DNA from: Oscillospiraceae bacterium
GTDB taxonomy: Bacteria > Bacillota > Clostridia > Oscillospirales > Ruminococcaceae
Direction of reading: 5' to 3'
DNA: 64,000 bases
Assembly: GCA_029007985.1 (NCBI GenBank)
Contig: JAQXIW010000024.1
Span: 1-64,000 of the forward strand
Position numbers and translations under genes: made by a program. Positions 49,613-58,642 of the stretch are shown here, piece after piece; position 1 is the first letter of the stretch; the number at the start of each line of letters is the position of its first letter. Under the pieces are notes generated by a model. It was not told where the DNA came from. It saw only the letters and a program-made list of their open reading frames with translations, and searched no databases.

Positions 49613-51643
49613 ATGTTATATCGCAAATGGGACATTTCGTCGCCTTCGCGGCGGGATGCGGACAGGCTGTCGGCTCGGCTGGGCACCCAAAGCCTTTTGG
49701 CTAAGGTTTTGCTGTCGAGAGGGATAGCCGACGCCGAGACCGCAAAAGCCGAATATTTCAGCCCGGCTGCGCTTTCCGACCCTTTTTTGATAAAGGATAT
49801 GGACAAGGCGGTGCGGCGTATTTGGCGCGCAATAAACGACGGCGAAAAAATAGTCGTCTACGGCGACTACGATGTGGACGGCGTGTGCCGGACGGCCACC
49901 CTGTTTTCTTATTTGGAAAACCGGGGCGCAAATGTTTTTTACAAATTGCCTAACCGAGAGACCGAGGGCTACGGCTTAAACCGCGATGTTCTCAAAAAGC
50001 TGCACGACAAGGGCGTAAGCCTTGTGATAACGGTGGACAACGGCATAGCCGCCATCGACGAGGTGGATTTTGCAAACGGCATAGGTTTGGATGTGATAAT
50101 CACAGACCACCATCTGCCTAAGGAAAAATTGCCGGACGCCGTCGCCGTCATAGACCCTTTGAGAAAGGACGACGACAGCCCGTGTAAAATTTTGGCGGGC
50201 GTGGGCGTGGCTTTTAAGTTAGTATGCGCCTTGGAGGGCGTAGCCTGTGAAGAAATGCTGGACTACTGTCGGGATTATGTCTGCGTGGGTACGGTGGCAG
50301 ATTTAATGCTGTTAAAGAGCGAAAATCGCACAATGGTCAAGGCAGGCCTGGAAATGCTCAACGACGAGCCGAGATGCGGCTTCCGCGCTCTGCTGACCGT
50401 CAGCGGCAGTCTGGGAAAAACCGTCACCGGCGAAAACATTTCCTTTACCATAGCCCCGAGAATCAACCGGGCGGGCAGAATGTCCGACGCCACGGCGGCG
50501 CTGGAGCTGCTTTTGAGCGACGACGATGAGGACGCCATGCGGCTGGCGGAATTTTTAGAGAGCGAAAACAAAAAGCGACAGGAGACTCAAAACAAAATAG
50601 CCGAGGACATCACCGCCGAACTGCTCAAAAAACAGGACATCGTCAAAGACAGCGTTATGGTGGTGTGGGGCGAAACCTACCACCCGGGCGTAGTGGGTAT
50701 AGTCGCCTCAAAACTGGTCGAGACCTATTCAAAGCCTGCCATCGTCTTTACAAAGGACGGCGACTGCTACAAGGGCAGCGGCAGGAGCGTGCCGGGCTTT
50801 TCTCTGCACAACGCCCTGGTACACACGGCGGATTACCTTATTACCTTCGGCGGACACGAACTCGCCGCAGGTCTGACAATAGAAAAAGAAAATCTTGTGC
50901 CTTTCACAAAGGCAATAAACGAGTTTGCGCTGCAAAACGAGGACATGTCAAAGGTATGTCCTCTCAACGCCGGCTGTCTTATAGCGCAAAATGAGATGAC
51001 TGTGCGGTCGGTAGAGCGGCTGGGTGCTCTCGAGCCGTTCGGCAACGGCAACGGCGCGCCGCATTTCACGGTAAAAGGTGCCTCCGTAACGGCGATAATA
51101 CCGGTGTCCGACGGCAAACATTTGAGGATTAAATTCCGTCGGGACGGCGCCGAGCACGCCGGTATAATGTTCAATGTGTCGCCCGCCGAATTTGCCTATG
51201 ACATAGGCGACAGAATAGACATATGCTTAAAGCCGTCGATATTCGAGGCGACAAGCGGGCCTATGGTGTCAATTCAGATATTGGAGGTCAGACCTGTGGG
51301 AATGACCGACAAAATGATAGACGATTACGATGTATACCGCCTGTTTGAAAATAAATTCAGGCTGAGTCGGGACAAAAAGCGGATTTTGCGCCCGGACAGA
51401 GCCGATGTGGCGGCGGTTTACCGCAAAATAGCCTCTACAAAGGTGCCGAGCGACGATTTGAGACCGCTGTTTGTCGCCCTTGCGCCCGTTTCTTCCGCAA
51501 AAATTCAAATTGCGATAGATGTGCTTTTGGATTTGGGGCTTATAGAAATCATCAAAACGGCACAGAAAAATTACTATGCGCCTGTGCCGGTCAAAGAGAA
51601 AAAAGATTTGATGTCCAGCAAAATTCTGCTGGCATTGCAATGA
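49613..51643 (+). CDS. recJ: Single-stranded-DNA-specific exonuclease RecJ
   Basis: 676 aa. It degrades single-stranded DNA 5' to 3' in recombination and repair. DHH-family motifs are VVYGDYDVDGVCRTATL (about 82) and VIITDHHLPKEKLP (about 162); the DHHA1 RNA/DNA motif is FGGHELAAGLTI (about 415). The ribosome site before the ATG is weak (purine-rich AGAGATAGAGAAA only). A C-terminal 100-residue extension is typical of Firmicute RecJ. Confidence 0.94.
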   Translation: MLYRKWDISSPSRRDADRLSARLGTQSLLAKVLLSRGIADAETAKAEYFSPAALSDPFLIKDMDKAVRRIWRAINDGEKIVVYGDYDVDGVCRTATLFSYLENRGANVFYKLPNRETEGYGLNRDVLKKLHDKGVSLVITVDNGIAAIDEVDFANGIGLDVIITDHHLPKEKLPDAVAVIDPLRKDDDSPCKILAGVGVAFKLVCALEGVACEEMLDYCRDYVCVGTVADLMLLKSENRTMVKAGLEMLNDEPRCGFRALLTVSGSLGKTVTGENISFTIAPRINRAGRMSDATAALELLLSDDDEDAMRLAEFLESENKKRQETQNKIAEDITAELLKKQDIVKDSVMVVWGETYHPGVVGIVASKLVETYSKPAIVFTKDGDCYKGSGRSVPGFSLHNALVHTADYLITFGGHELAAGLTIEKENLVPFTKAINEFALQNEDMSKVCPLNAGCLIAQNEMTVRSVERLGALEPFGNGNGAPHFTVKGASVTAIIPVSDGKHLRIKFRRDGAEHAGIMFNVSPAEFAYDIGDRIDICLKPSIFEATSGPMVSIQILEVRPVGMTDKMIDDYDVYRLFENKFRLSRDKKRILRPDRADVAAVYRKIASTKVPSDDLRPLFVALAPVSSAKIQIAIDVLLDLGLIEIIKTAQKNYYAPVPVKEKKDLMSSKILLALQ

Positions 51644-51656
51644 GGAGGTGAAATAT

Positions 51657-53822
51657 ATGACATACGAAGAACTGAAAATACAGATGGATAATTCCGGCCA
51701 CAGCTACGATGAAAAGCTGATTGGCAAGGCGTATGAGCTGGCGCGCGAAAAGCACGAGGGTGTATTCAGAAAAACGGGAGAGCCATATATTGAACACCCT
51801 CTTTCCGTGGCGTCCATATTGGTGGATTTGGGTATGGATTCCACTACGATAGCCGCCGCTCTTATGCACGATTTGGTGGAGGACACCGATGTGACGGTAG
51901 AGCAGATTGAAAAGGAATTTAACAGCGAAGTTGCCCTTTTGGTAGACGGCGTAACAAAGCTGGGTATGATTCAGTTTTCCTCTCTTGAAGAAGAACAGGC
52001 GGAAAATTTGAGGAAAATGCTGCTCGCCATGAGCAAGGATGTCAGAGTAATGATTATCAAGCTCTGCGACAGGCTGCACAACATGCGCACCGCAGAGGGC
52101 TGGAAGCCGCAAAAACAGCGCGATAAAGCCAAGGAAGTCATGGACATCTACGCCCCTATCGCCCACCGCCTCGGTATGAGCCGCATAAAAGACGAATTGC
52201 AGGACATCTCTTTGCGTATACTCGACCCGATAGGTTACGAGGATGTGGCACATTCCATATCGAGAAACGGCAGCGCAAAGGAATTTGTCGACAATGTGGT
52301 GGCGGAAGTCAAGGCAAAGCTGGACGAATTCGGCTTAAAGGACGCCACGGTTTTCGGCAGAGTCAAGAGCGTTTACGGCGTGTACAAAAAAGTGTATATT
52401 CTGAACAGAGATTTCGGCGATATTTACGATATTTACGCCATCAGAATTATTCTCAACAACCTGTCGGAATGTTATAACGCGCTCATGCTGGTACACGATA
52501 TGTACAAGCCTGTGCCGTCAAGATTCAAAGACTATATCTCATCGCCTAAGTCAAACGGCTATCAGAGTTTGCACACCTCCGTCATCGGCAAAGACGGCGT
52601 ACCTTTTGAAATACAGATACGCACATGGGATATGCACTACACCGCCGAATACGGAATTGCGGCGCACTGGAAATACAAAATAGGTCTTCAGGGCGAGGAC
52701 AATTTGGATTCGAAAATGGCGTGGGTGCGCCAGCTTTTGGAAAGACAGCAGGAATCCGACGACAACGACGAAATTTTACAGGGCATCAAATCCGACTTGG
52801 TGCCGGACGATACATATGTTTTCACGCCGAAGGGCGATGTAATATCTCTGCCGACAGGGGCGACGGTCATAGATTTTGCCTATGCGATACATTCCGCCGT
52901 AGGCAACAGAATGATAGGCGCAAAGGTCAACGGCAAAATGGTGCCTATCGACTACAAGATCAATAACGGCGAAATCATCGAGGTTATTACCGGCCCGAAG
53001 GACAAGGGCCCGAGCCGCGACTGGCTGAACATCGTCGTGACCAGCGAGGCGAAGAACAAAATACGCTCCTGGTTCAAAAAAGAGCGCAAGGAAGAAAACA
53101 TCGTCGAGGGCAAAGCCGCCATCGACAAAGAAATGCGCCGCAATCTGATCAACATACCGGACGACGAGTACGACGAGTTTATGGACGAGGTCGCCCGCCG
53201 TCAGAAGCTCAACAACAAAGAGGAGCTCTTTGCGGCTCTGGGCTACGGCGGTTTACAGACCTCAAAGGTTATGTTCAAAGTCCGCGATGTATACGACAGA
53301 ATGCAGAAAAAGGCACAGCGGGAATCAAAGCCGGTCGTCACAACAACACCGCCTCGCAAAAAAGTCAGGTCGGTAAACGGCGTCATCATCGAGGGCATGG
53401 GCGACTGTCTGGTAAAATTCGCAAAATGCTGTCAGCCTTTGCCGGGCGACGACATCATCGGCTTTATCACAAGGGGCAGCGGCGTTTCGATTCACAAAAA
53501 GAGCTGCATCAACGCCCAGCCGGAAAACATAGACGAAGAAAACAAAAACAGGTGGATAGCGGCGTATTGGGCGGACGACATTAAAGAGGATTTCAAAGCC
53601 TCTCTGGAAATTGTCGCCCTGGACAACGGCATGGCTCTGGCTGACATCTCGACGGCGCTGACGACCATGCGCGTGCCGATATTTTCGCTGAATGCAAAGC
53701 AGACATCGGACAAGCGACTGGCGATGAATGTCACGATAGGCGTTACAAACACCGAGCACCTGATGAGCATTATTTCCAAGCTCAACAAAATGAAAACCGT
53801 TATTTCGATAACAAGAATGTAA
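51657..53822 (+). CDS. Bifunctional (p)ppGpp synthetase/hydrolase (RSH)
   Basis: 721 aa from the ATG at 51657; the GTG at 51648 is part of the GAGGAGGTG ribosome site. The HD hydrolase domain has HPLSVASILVDLGMD and ALMHDLVEDT; the synthetase domain has FKDYISSPKSNGYQSLHTSV. TGS (DDTYVFTPKGDVISLPTGAT) and C-terminal ACT domains follow. Both catalytic halves look intact, so it should make and destroy (p)ppGpp. Conventional names are relA, rel or spoT. Followed closely by dtd. Confidence 0.95.
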   Translation: MTYEELKIQMDNSGHSYDEKLIGKAYELAREKHEGVFRKTGEPYIEHPLSVASILVDLGMDSTTIAAALMHDLVEDTDVTVEQIEKEFNSEVALLVDGVTKLGMIQFSSLEEEQAENLRKMLLAMSKDVRVMIIKLCDRLHNMRTAEGWKPQKQRDKAKEVMDIYAPIAHRLGMSRIKDELQDISLRILDPIGYEDVAHSISRNGSAKEFVDNVVAEVKAKLDEFGLKDATVFGRVKSVYGVYKKVYILNRDFGDIYDIYAIRIILNNLSECYNALMLVHDMYKPVPSRFKDYISSPKSNGYQSLHTSVIGKDGVPFEIQIRTWDMHYTAEYGIAAHWKYKIGLQGEDNLDSKMAWVRQLLERQQESDDNDEILQGIKSDLVPDDTYVFTPKGDVISLPTGATVIDFAYAIHSAVGNRMIGAKVNGKMVPIDYKINNGEIIEVITGPKDKGPSRDWLNIVVTSEAKNKIRSWFKKERKEENIVEGKAAIDKEMRRNLINIPDDEYDEFMDEVARRQKLNNKEELFAALGYGGLQTSKVMFKVRDVYDRMQKKAQRESKPVVTTTPPRKKVRSVNGVIIEGMGDCLVKFAKCCQPLPGDDIIGFITRGSGVSIHKKSCINAQPENIDEENKNRWIAAYWADDIKEDFKASLEIVALDNGMALADISTALTTMRVPIFSLNAKQTSDKRLAMNVTIGVTNTEHLMSIISKLNKMKTVISITRM

Positions 53823-53831
53823 GAGGACGAT

Positions 53832-54290
53832 ATGAGAGCAGTAATACAGCGTGTAAAAAGCGCGTGGATTTCAATAGAGGGCGGCGAAAAACAGCACATG
53901 GGCGCCGGTCTGGTGGTGCTTTTCGGTGTGACCGACACCGACAGCCCGGAGGACACTCTCGCCCTGGCAAACAAAATCGCTCAGCTGAGAATTTTTGAGG
54001 ACGCCGACGGCAAAATGAATGTCAGCGCATTGGAGCTGGGCTACGAGTGTATGGTCGTATCTCAATTCACCCTTTACGCCGACACTAAAAAAGGCAGACG
54101 ACCGTCATTTATCAAGGCGGCAAAGCCGGAAATATCCGAGCCGATATACGACAAATTCCTGTCGGAAATGCAAAACGAGGGTTTCAAAAATGTGATTCAC
54201 GGCAAATTCGGCGCGGAAATGCAGATTAACTTGCAAAACGACGGCCCTGTAACAATTATTATTGACACAGACGATTGGAAGAAAAGCTGA
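53832..54290 (+). CDS. dtd: D-aminoacyl-tRNA deacylase
   Basis: 152 aa, full length. It hydrolyses D-aminoacyl-tRNAs, keeping D-amino acids out of proteins. It has the MRAVIQRVKSAWISIEG start, the active-site SQFTLYADTKKGRRPSF (about 78) and the cross-subunit GxxP-type IHGKFGAEMQINLQNDGPVT. It is between the RSH gene and an MBL hydrolase, the usual Firmicute order. Confidence 0.97.
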   Translation: MRAVIQRVKSAWISIEGGEKQHMGAGLVVLFGVTDTDSPEDTLALANKIAQLRIFEDADGKMNVSALELGYECMVVSQFTLYADTKKGRRPSFIKAAKPEISEPIYDKFLSEMQNEGFKNVIHGKFGAEMQINLQNDGPVTIIIDTDDWKKS

Positions 54291-54877
54291 TGAAAACTTA
54301 TCATGTGCCGGGCAAAGCCCCATATTACACCAACTGTTATCTTTTGACCGACGACAGCGGCCGGGCCGTGCTGATAGATTGCAGCGCGGATTTGGAAAAA
54401 ATCAAAAAAATACTGTCAAACGACAGGTGCGAGCTGAAAGCCGTATTGCTCACCCACGGCCACGAAGACCACAGGGAGACTCTGGAAGAAGTCGCGGCGG
54501 AATTCGGCTGTCCCGTCTATTTAGGCGGCGCCGACAGCGAGTTTTTCGGGCTTGAAAACACTCTTGACTACACCGACGGCGGCAGGCTCACCTTCGGCGA
54601 GATGACTTTTATCACTCTGGCTGTGCCGGGTCACACCCCGGGCGGATATATTCTCTACTGTGAGGATATGATGTTTTGCGGCGACACCCTGTTTGCCGGC
54701 ACGGTCGGCAGGACGGATTTGCCGGGCGGCGATTTTGACACACTTATGCAAAGCCTCAAAAAAATACTTGATTTCACCGACGGCGAATACAAGGTTTTGC
54801 CGGGACATTCCGCTTTTTCGAGCTTTGTACACGAAAAAAATACAAACTACTATCTGTTAAAGGCAGCGAATAAATGA
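54290..54877 (+). CDS. MBL-fold hydrolase (glyoxalase II-like)
   Basis: 195 aa from the ATG at 54290, overlapping the dtd stop by one base. The metal motif LLTHGHEDHRETL (HxHxDH) is near residue 57, followed by VPGHTPGGYILY, FCGDTLFAGTVGRTDLPGGD and LPGHSAFSSF. Short glyoxalase-II-like proteins of this type act on thioesters or have unknown substrates. It overlaps hemZ by 4 bases. Confidence 0.9.
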   Translation: MKTYHVPGKAPYYTNCYLLTDDSGRAVLIDCSADLEKIKKILSNDRCELKAVLLTHGHEDHRETLEEVAAEFGCPVYLGGADSEFFGLENTLDYTDGGRLTFGEMTFITLAVPGHTPGGYILYCEDMMFCGDTLFAGTVGRTDLPGGDFDTLMQSLKKILDFTDGEYKVLPGHSAFSSFVHEKNTNYYLLKAANK

Positions 54878-56316
54878 CACTTTATCTTGTAAATTACGGC
54901 GACATATACGAAATAGAACAGTTGACGAGAATGTTTTTTCGCCCTCTGGATTGTATAAAGACCGACAGAGCCGAGCTCGCCGAGGACACAATTATCGTCG
55001 AAAAGGACGGAAATGTTTTTCACCTGTCGGCAAACGCAAACGGCAAAAGCGCAAAAGCCGATGTGACGGTTGTGCCGGGCGAAATAAAAGAGGATTTACA
55101 GCTATGCCGCGCGGCGTACGATATGTATGTTTCCCTGTGCGGCAAAAGTCTGCCGTGGGGTATTCTGACAGGAGTCAGGCCGGTCAGATTATTTCGCAAT
55201 TTGTATAAAAAATATAATAATATACAAGCAGTAAAACAAATATTCAAAGACAGATACGGCGTCAGCGACGAAAAGCTGCGGCTGTGCGAGGAAATTTTCG
55301 CCCTGCAAAAGCCGATATTGGAGGATATACAGCCGAACGACTTTTCGCTGTACATTTCAATTCCGTTCTGTCCGTCCAGGTGCTCTTACTGCTCTTTTGT
55401 ATCGGTTTCGATAAAAAGCGCGGCTCATCTCATGGGCGAATACACCGACAGGCTGTGCGACGAAATAAGGTACACGGCGAAAAAGGCGGCAGCCTCGGGC
55501 ATGCGACTGAGGACAATTTACATCGGCGGCGGCACGCCTACCGCAATAAGCGCGAGTCAACTGGAACAGGTGATGAAAACCGTGTCGGAATGTTTTGATT
55601 TGGACGGCGTTTTGGAATACACCGTCGAGGCCGGCCGCCCGGACTGCACAGACATAGAAAAACTGCGCATAATCAAAAAGTACGGCGCGGACAGAATTTC
55701 CATAAATCCTCAGACCTTTTCCGACGATGTGTTAAAGGAAATAGGCCGCAATCATACCACCCGGGACTTTATCCGCTGTGTGAAGGACGCGCGTGAAGTC
55801 GGTTTTGACTGCATAAATATGGATTTGATAGCCGGTCTGCCTTTGGACACGGTGGAGGGTTTTGAAAAATCTCTGCGCGGATGTATTGAACTTGGGGCGG
55901 AAAACATAACCGTTCACACCCTGACTTTGAAAAGGGCGTCTAATCTGGTAATTCGCAACGAGGAGCATGAATACAAAAATGTGCCGCGGATGATAGCGAA
56001 AAACGCCATTTTGGCGGATTACGGCTACAAGCCGTACTACATGTACCGTCAAAAATCCACGGTAAATAATTTGGAAAATGTGGGCTTTACACAATTTGGA
56101 CACGAAAGTATGTATAATATATACATAATGGAGGAAGTCCAAACAATCATATCCTGCGGTGCCGGCGGCGTCAGCAAGGTAGTCGGCGACGACGGGGATA
56201 TCGAGAGGGTGAACAACTACAAATATCCGAAAGAGTACATTGACAATTTCCCGGCAATTCTGAAAAGAAAAGACGAGGTATTTCGGCTCTGTCGGGAAAT
56301 GGGCGTATCGAAATAA
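54874..56316 (+). CDS. hemZ: Coproporphyrinogen dehydrogenase-like radical SAM protein HemZ
   Basis: 480 aa, with a roughly 160-residue N-terminal extension before the radical SAM core. The cluster motif is CPSRCSYCS (CxxxCxxC, about 169) and the GGGTP SAM motif lies in YIGGGTPTAISASQLEQV. It fits the HemZ subfamily from Firmicutes, named for anaerobic coproporphyrinogen oxidation, though the true reaction of HemZ/HemN-like proteins is often unproven. No other heme genes lie nearby. Confidence 0.88.
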   Translation: MTLYLVNYGDIYEIEQLTRMFFRPLDCIKTDRAELAEDTIIVEKDGNVFHLSANANGKSAKADVTVVPGEIKEDLQLCRAAYDMYVSLCGKSLPWGILTGVRPVRLFRNLYKKYNNIQAVKQIFKDRYGVSDEKLRLCEEIFALQKPILEDIQPNDFSLYISIPFCPSRCSYCSFVSVSIKSAAHLMGEYTDRLCDEIRYTAKKAAASGMRLRTIYIGGGTPTAISASQLEQVMKTVSECFDLDGVLEYTVEAGRPDCTDIEKLRIIKKYGADRISINPQTFSDDVLKEIGRNHTTRDFIRCVKDAREVGFDCINMDLIAGLPLDTVEGFEKSLRGCIELGAENITVHTLTLKRASNLVIRNEEHEYKNVPRMIAKNAILADYGYKPYYMYRQKSTVNNLENVGFTQFGHESMYNIYIMEEVQTIISCGAGGVSKVVGDDGDIERVNNYKYPKEYIDNFPAILKRKDEVFRLCREMGVSK

Positions 56317-56364
56317 ACGGCGAGTGCCGTATTATGCAATACAGAGATAGTAAAGGAGATTATT

Positions 56365-56868
56365 ATGGGATTATTTGAAAAAATCGTAAATGTAGCCGAA
56401 GAAGTTGCCGAAAAGACCACTAAGGTCGTGGGCGACGCCGTTGAATCCGTAAAGAACGGTGAAGCCGGTGAATACATCGACGCCGCAAAGAAAAAGGCCG
56501 GCGACGCCGTCGAGCTGGGCAAAAAGAAAGTTGAAGAGATGAAGCTGTCAAACGAGCTGGAAAAAGGCAAGACATCTTTGGGCTCTCTGGTCTACATTAT
56601 GCACAAGACCGGCGAAAAGAACGAGGAATTGCTGGAACAGTACATTAAAGATGTAGCCGACATCGAGGCAAAACTGGAGGCTCTCAAAGCCGACGACGCT
56701 CAGGAAGAACCGGCTCGGGACGCCGTAACGGCTGAGGACTTTGCCGCAGCAGCCGAAGAAGTCGCCGCGGAAGCCGCAGCAGCCGAGGCGGAAGCAGTCG
56801 TAAGCGAAGTCACGGATTCCGTCGATGTAAGCGACATTGCCCCGGAAGAAGACAAACCGGCAGAATAA
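56365..56868 (+). CDS. Ala/Glu-rich coiled-coil protein, unknown
   Basis: 167 aa with AAAGGAG 8 bases before the ATG. Residues 1-100 are amphipathic helix and coiled coil (LFEKIVNVAEEVAEKTTKVV); residues 105-167 are a low-complexity Ala/Glu/Asp tail. Acidic, no membrane helix. No family recognised; similar short acidic proteins occur widely in Clostridia. It is followed by a strong terminator. Confidence 0.7.
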   Translation: MGLFEKIVNVAEEVAEKTTKVVGDAVESVKNGEAGEYIDAAKKKAGDAVELGKKKVEEMKLSNELEKGKTSLGSLVYIMHKTGEKNEELLEQYIKDVADIEAKLEALKADDAQEEPARDAVTAEDFAAAAEEVAAEAAAAEAEAVVSEVTDSVDVSDIAPEEDKPAE

Positions 56869-56878
56869 TCAAAATAAC

Positions 56879-56905
56879 AAAACAGGCGTGCAAACGCCTG
56901 TTTTA
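56879..56905 (+). terminator. Terminator after the coiled-coil gene
   Basis: AAAACAGGCGT-GCAA-ACGCCTGTTTT perfect 11-bp stem with TTTT; good in both directions. Confidence 0.9.
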
Positions 56906-57154
56906 TTGTGCTCTGTTCTATTATACCGAAAAAGCAACTGTTTTGAACTGTGTTGATTACTAATATAACTATGCAATCACCATTTATTACCGCATATTTT
57001 TTGTCACAAGTATAAAACTTTACTATGTACATTTTATACATTCGGTATTGTTTTGTTCATATATAGTATGATTGCTTTATTTTTATAGACCATTTTGATA
57101 TAATTATTATATTCTTAAATGATTTTCCGTATATCAGGAAAGGAGCAGAGAATT

Positions 57155-57697
57155 TTGAAAAACAAATACGAACTTAGGCTGACAGAGTCAATAAAAAAAT
57201 TAGTATGCAGTAATATTCCGTCAAATGAAATAACCGTCACGACAATTTGAAAAGAGGCAGATGTATCAAGGGGAACATTTTATAAATATTATCAAACAGT
57301 AGACGAACTTCTTGTTGAATGCATACATGACGAATATTTGAATTTCAAATCGCTATATAAAAGTTTCTCATATTTAGATGGCATAGTTAATACAGTTACT
57401 TACATAAATAATAGTATATTCCTTAAAAAAATATGCGTTGATAAAGGGAATAGAGAAATATTAACTAATGTTTTAGAGTTTAATATTAAAGAGAATATTT
57501 TATCCCTTTTATTCGATTCGGGAAACATTAACAGTAGAAACAACGCAAACTTAAATATTTACTCAAAAGTCCTAGCATATATTATTGTTATATGTGTAAT
57601 ATACGGAATAGACGGAGAAGTGGTTTTTGATATATTCAACGGATTCAAAATGGGTGATATTTCTCTTAAAGAATTGACTGAGTCAAAGAAAAGATAA
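57155..57697 (+). pseudogene. TetR-family regulator interrupted by a TGA codon
   Basis: A frame of 181 codons from TTG at 57155 (AGGAG 9 bases upstream) to a TAA at 57697. The helix-turn-helix reads ITVTTI-stop-KEADVSRGTFYKYYQ, with the in-frame TGA at 57248-57250. In TetR relatives that position is often Cys (TGT/TGC) or Trp/Ala, so one base change explains it. No frameshift is needed and the C-terminal part (FKSLYKSFSYLDGIVN...) is intact. AT-rich compared with its neighbours. A sequencing error or rare readthrough is possible. Confidence 0.75.
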
Positions 57698-57890
57698 AAA
57701 TAAAAATAAAAATATATTACATACAGCAATCTATTAAAATTATCACAGTAAAATACAAAATGACGGCAGACATAAATATATCCGCCATCATTTTTTTATT
57801 TATTCTGTTTTTTGCTTTTATATTATTTTTGAAAATCAAATATTTAAGCCGTGCTTTCAGTACGGGCATAATTCTTAAAGGGTTAACCGA

Positions 57891-58397
57891 TCAGTAATAA
57901 AATACAGAAACAGGAATCTCTCCGGTAACTGTTATTACGCTGTTTTCTTTTTTTGATTCGTCGCTCTTTGACAGGTCAAACTTTATATACAGTACCGGAT
58001 CGTCGCCTGAATTTAATTCGAATGTAATCTCGCCGTCTTGTTTTATTTCATATAAGCCTACAACAAAATCATAGTTTTTGTTTTCCGGGCCGATAATTGT
58101 AAACATATTTTTGTCTAAATATCCGTTAGGGCAGCTTAAGGTTATTTTGCCGTCCCGCTCTTTGACAAGTATCGGAATATTTACCCCGATATAGATATTT
58201 TCCGCCTCGTCGTATTTGTTGTATGTAATACAGCCGGCGTGATATATTTCGGCTCCGTCCGTAACGGTCTCGCTTTTATTAACCGTTATTTTGCCTACAT
58301 TTTGGCTGTTCAGCCGAGATTTCGGGCGCAATCCCAAGTACGCTAAAACAAGTAACGCAAATATTGCGGGGATAATAATATAAAGTTTCTTTTTCAT
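57891..58397 (-). CDS. Hypothetical membrane-anchored extracytoplasmic protein
   Basis: 168 aa. An N-terminal helix (residues 5-22, YIIIPAIFALLVLAYLGL) follows MKKK, so it is a signal anchor. The rest is beta-rich and Tyr/Asn/Asp-rich with no recognised domain. AT-rich. It stands alone on the minus strand within the AT-rich patch. Confidence 0.6.
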   Translation of the reverse strand: MKKKLYIIIPAIFALLVLAYLGLRPKSRLNSQNVGKITVNKSETVTDGAEIYHAGCITYNKYDEAENIYIGVNIPILVKERDGKITLSCPNGYLDKNMFTIIGPENKNYDFVVGLYEIKQDGEITFELNSGDDPVLYIKFDLSKSDESKKENSVITVTGEIPVSVFYY

Positions 58398-58570
58398 CTT
58401 GCCGAGCCCCTTTCCGATTTGGATTTAATTGTATTGTAAAGCAATTATTTTTACAATAAGCGTATAATTGTACTAATATTATACATTACTCCGCATATTA
58501 TTATCAATAACATAATATATTGCAATGTTCATTTTGAACATTTGAGAGGCTTTTGTTCATATTTCAAAAC

Positions 58571-58600
58571 AAAAATCCCCGTATTTTCAAAATACGGGGA
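58571..58600 (-). terminator. Terminator of the M24 peptidase gene
   Basis: TCCCCGTATTTT-C-AAAATACGGGGA perfect stem followed by five T on the minus strand. Confidence 0.85.
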
Positions 58601-58642
58601 AGCACACTAAATCAATATAAAATTGTATCAGCCGTTTTGCTG

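Noticed and set aside
57248..57250. Selenocysteine at the TGA in the TetR gene
   Set aside because: TetR proteins are not known selenoproteins, no SECIS-like hairpin was clear and no sel genes are in view. TGA ends other genes in the window normally.
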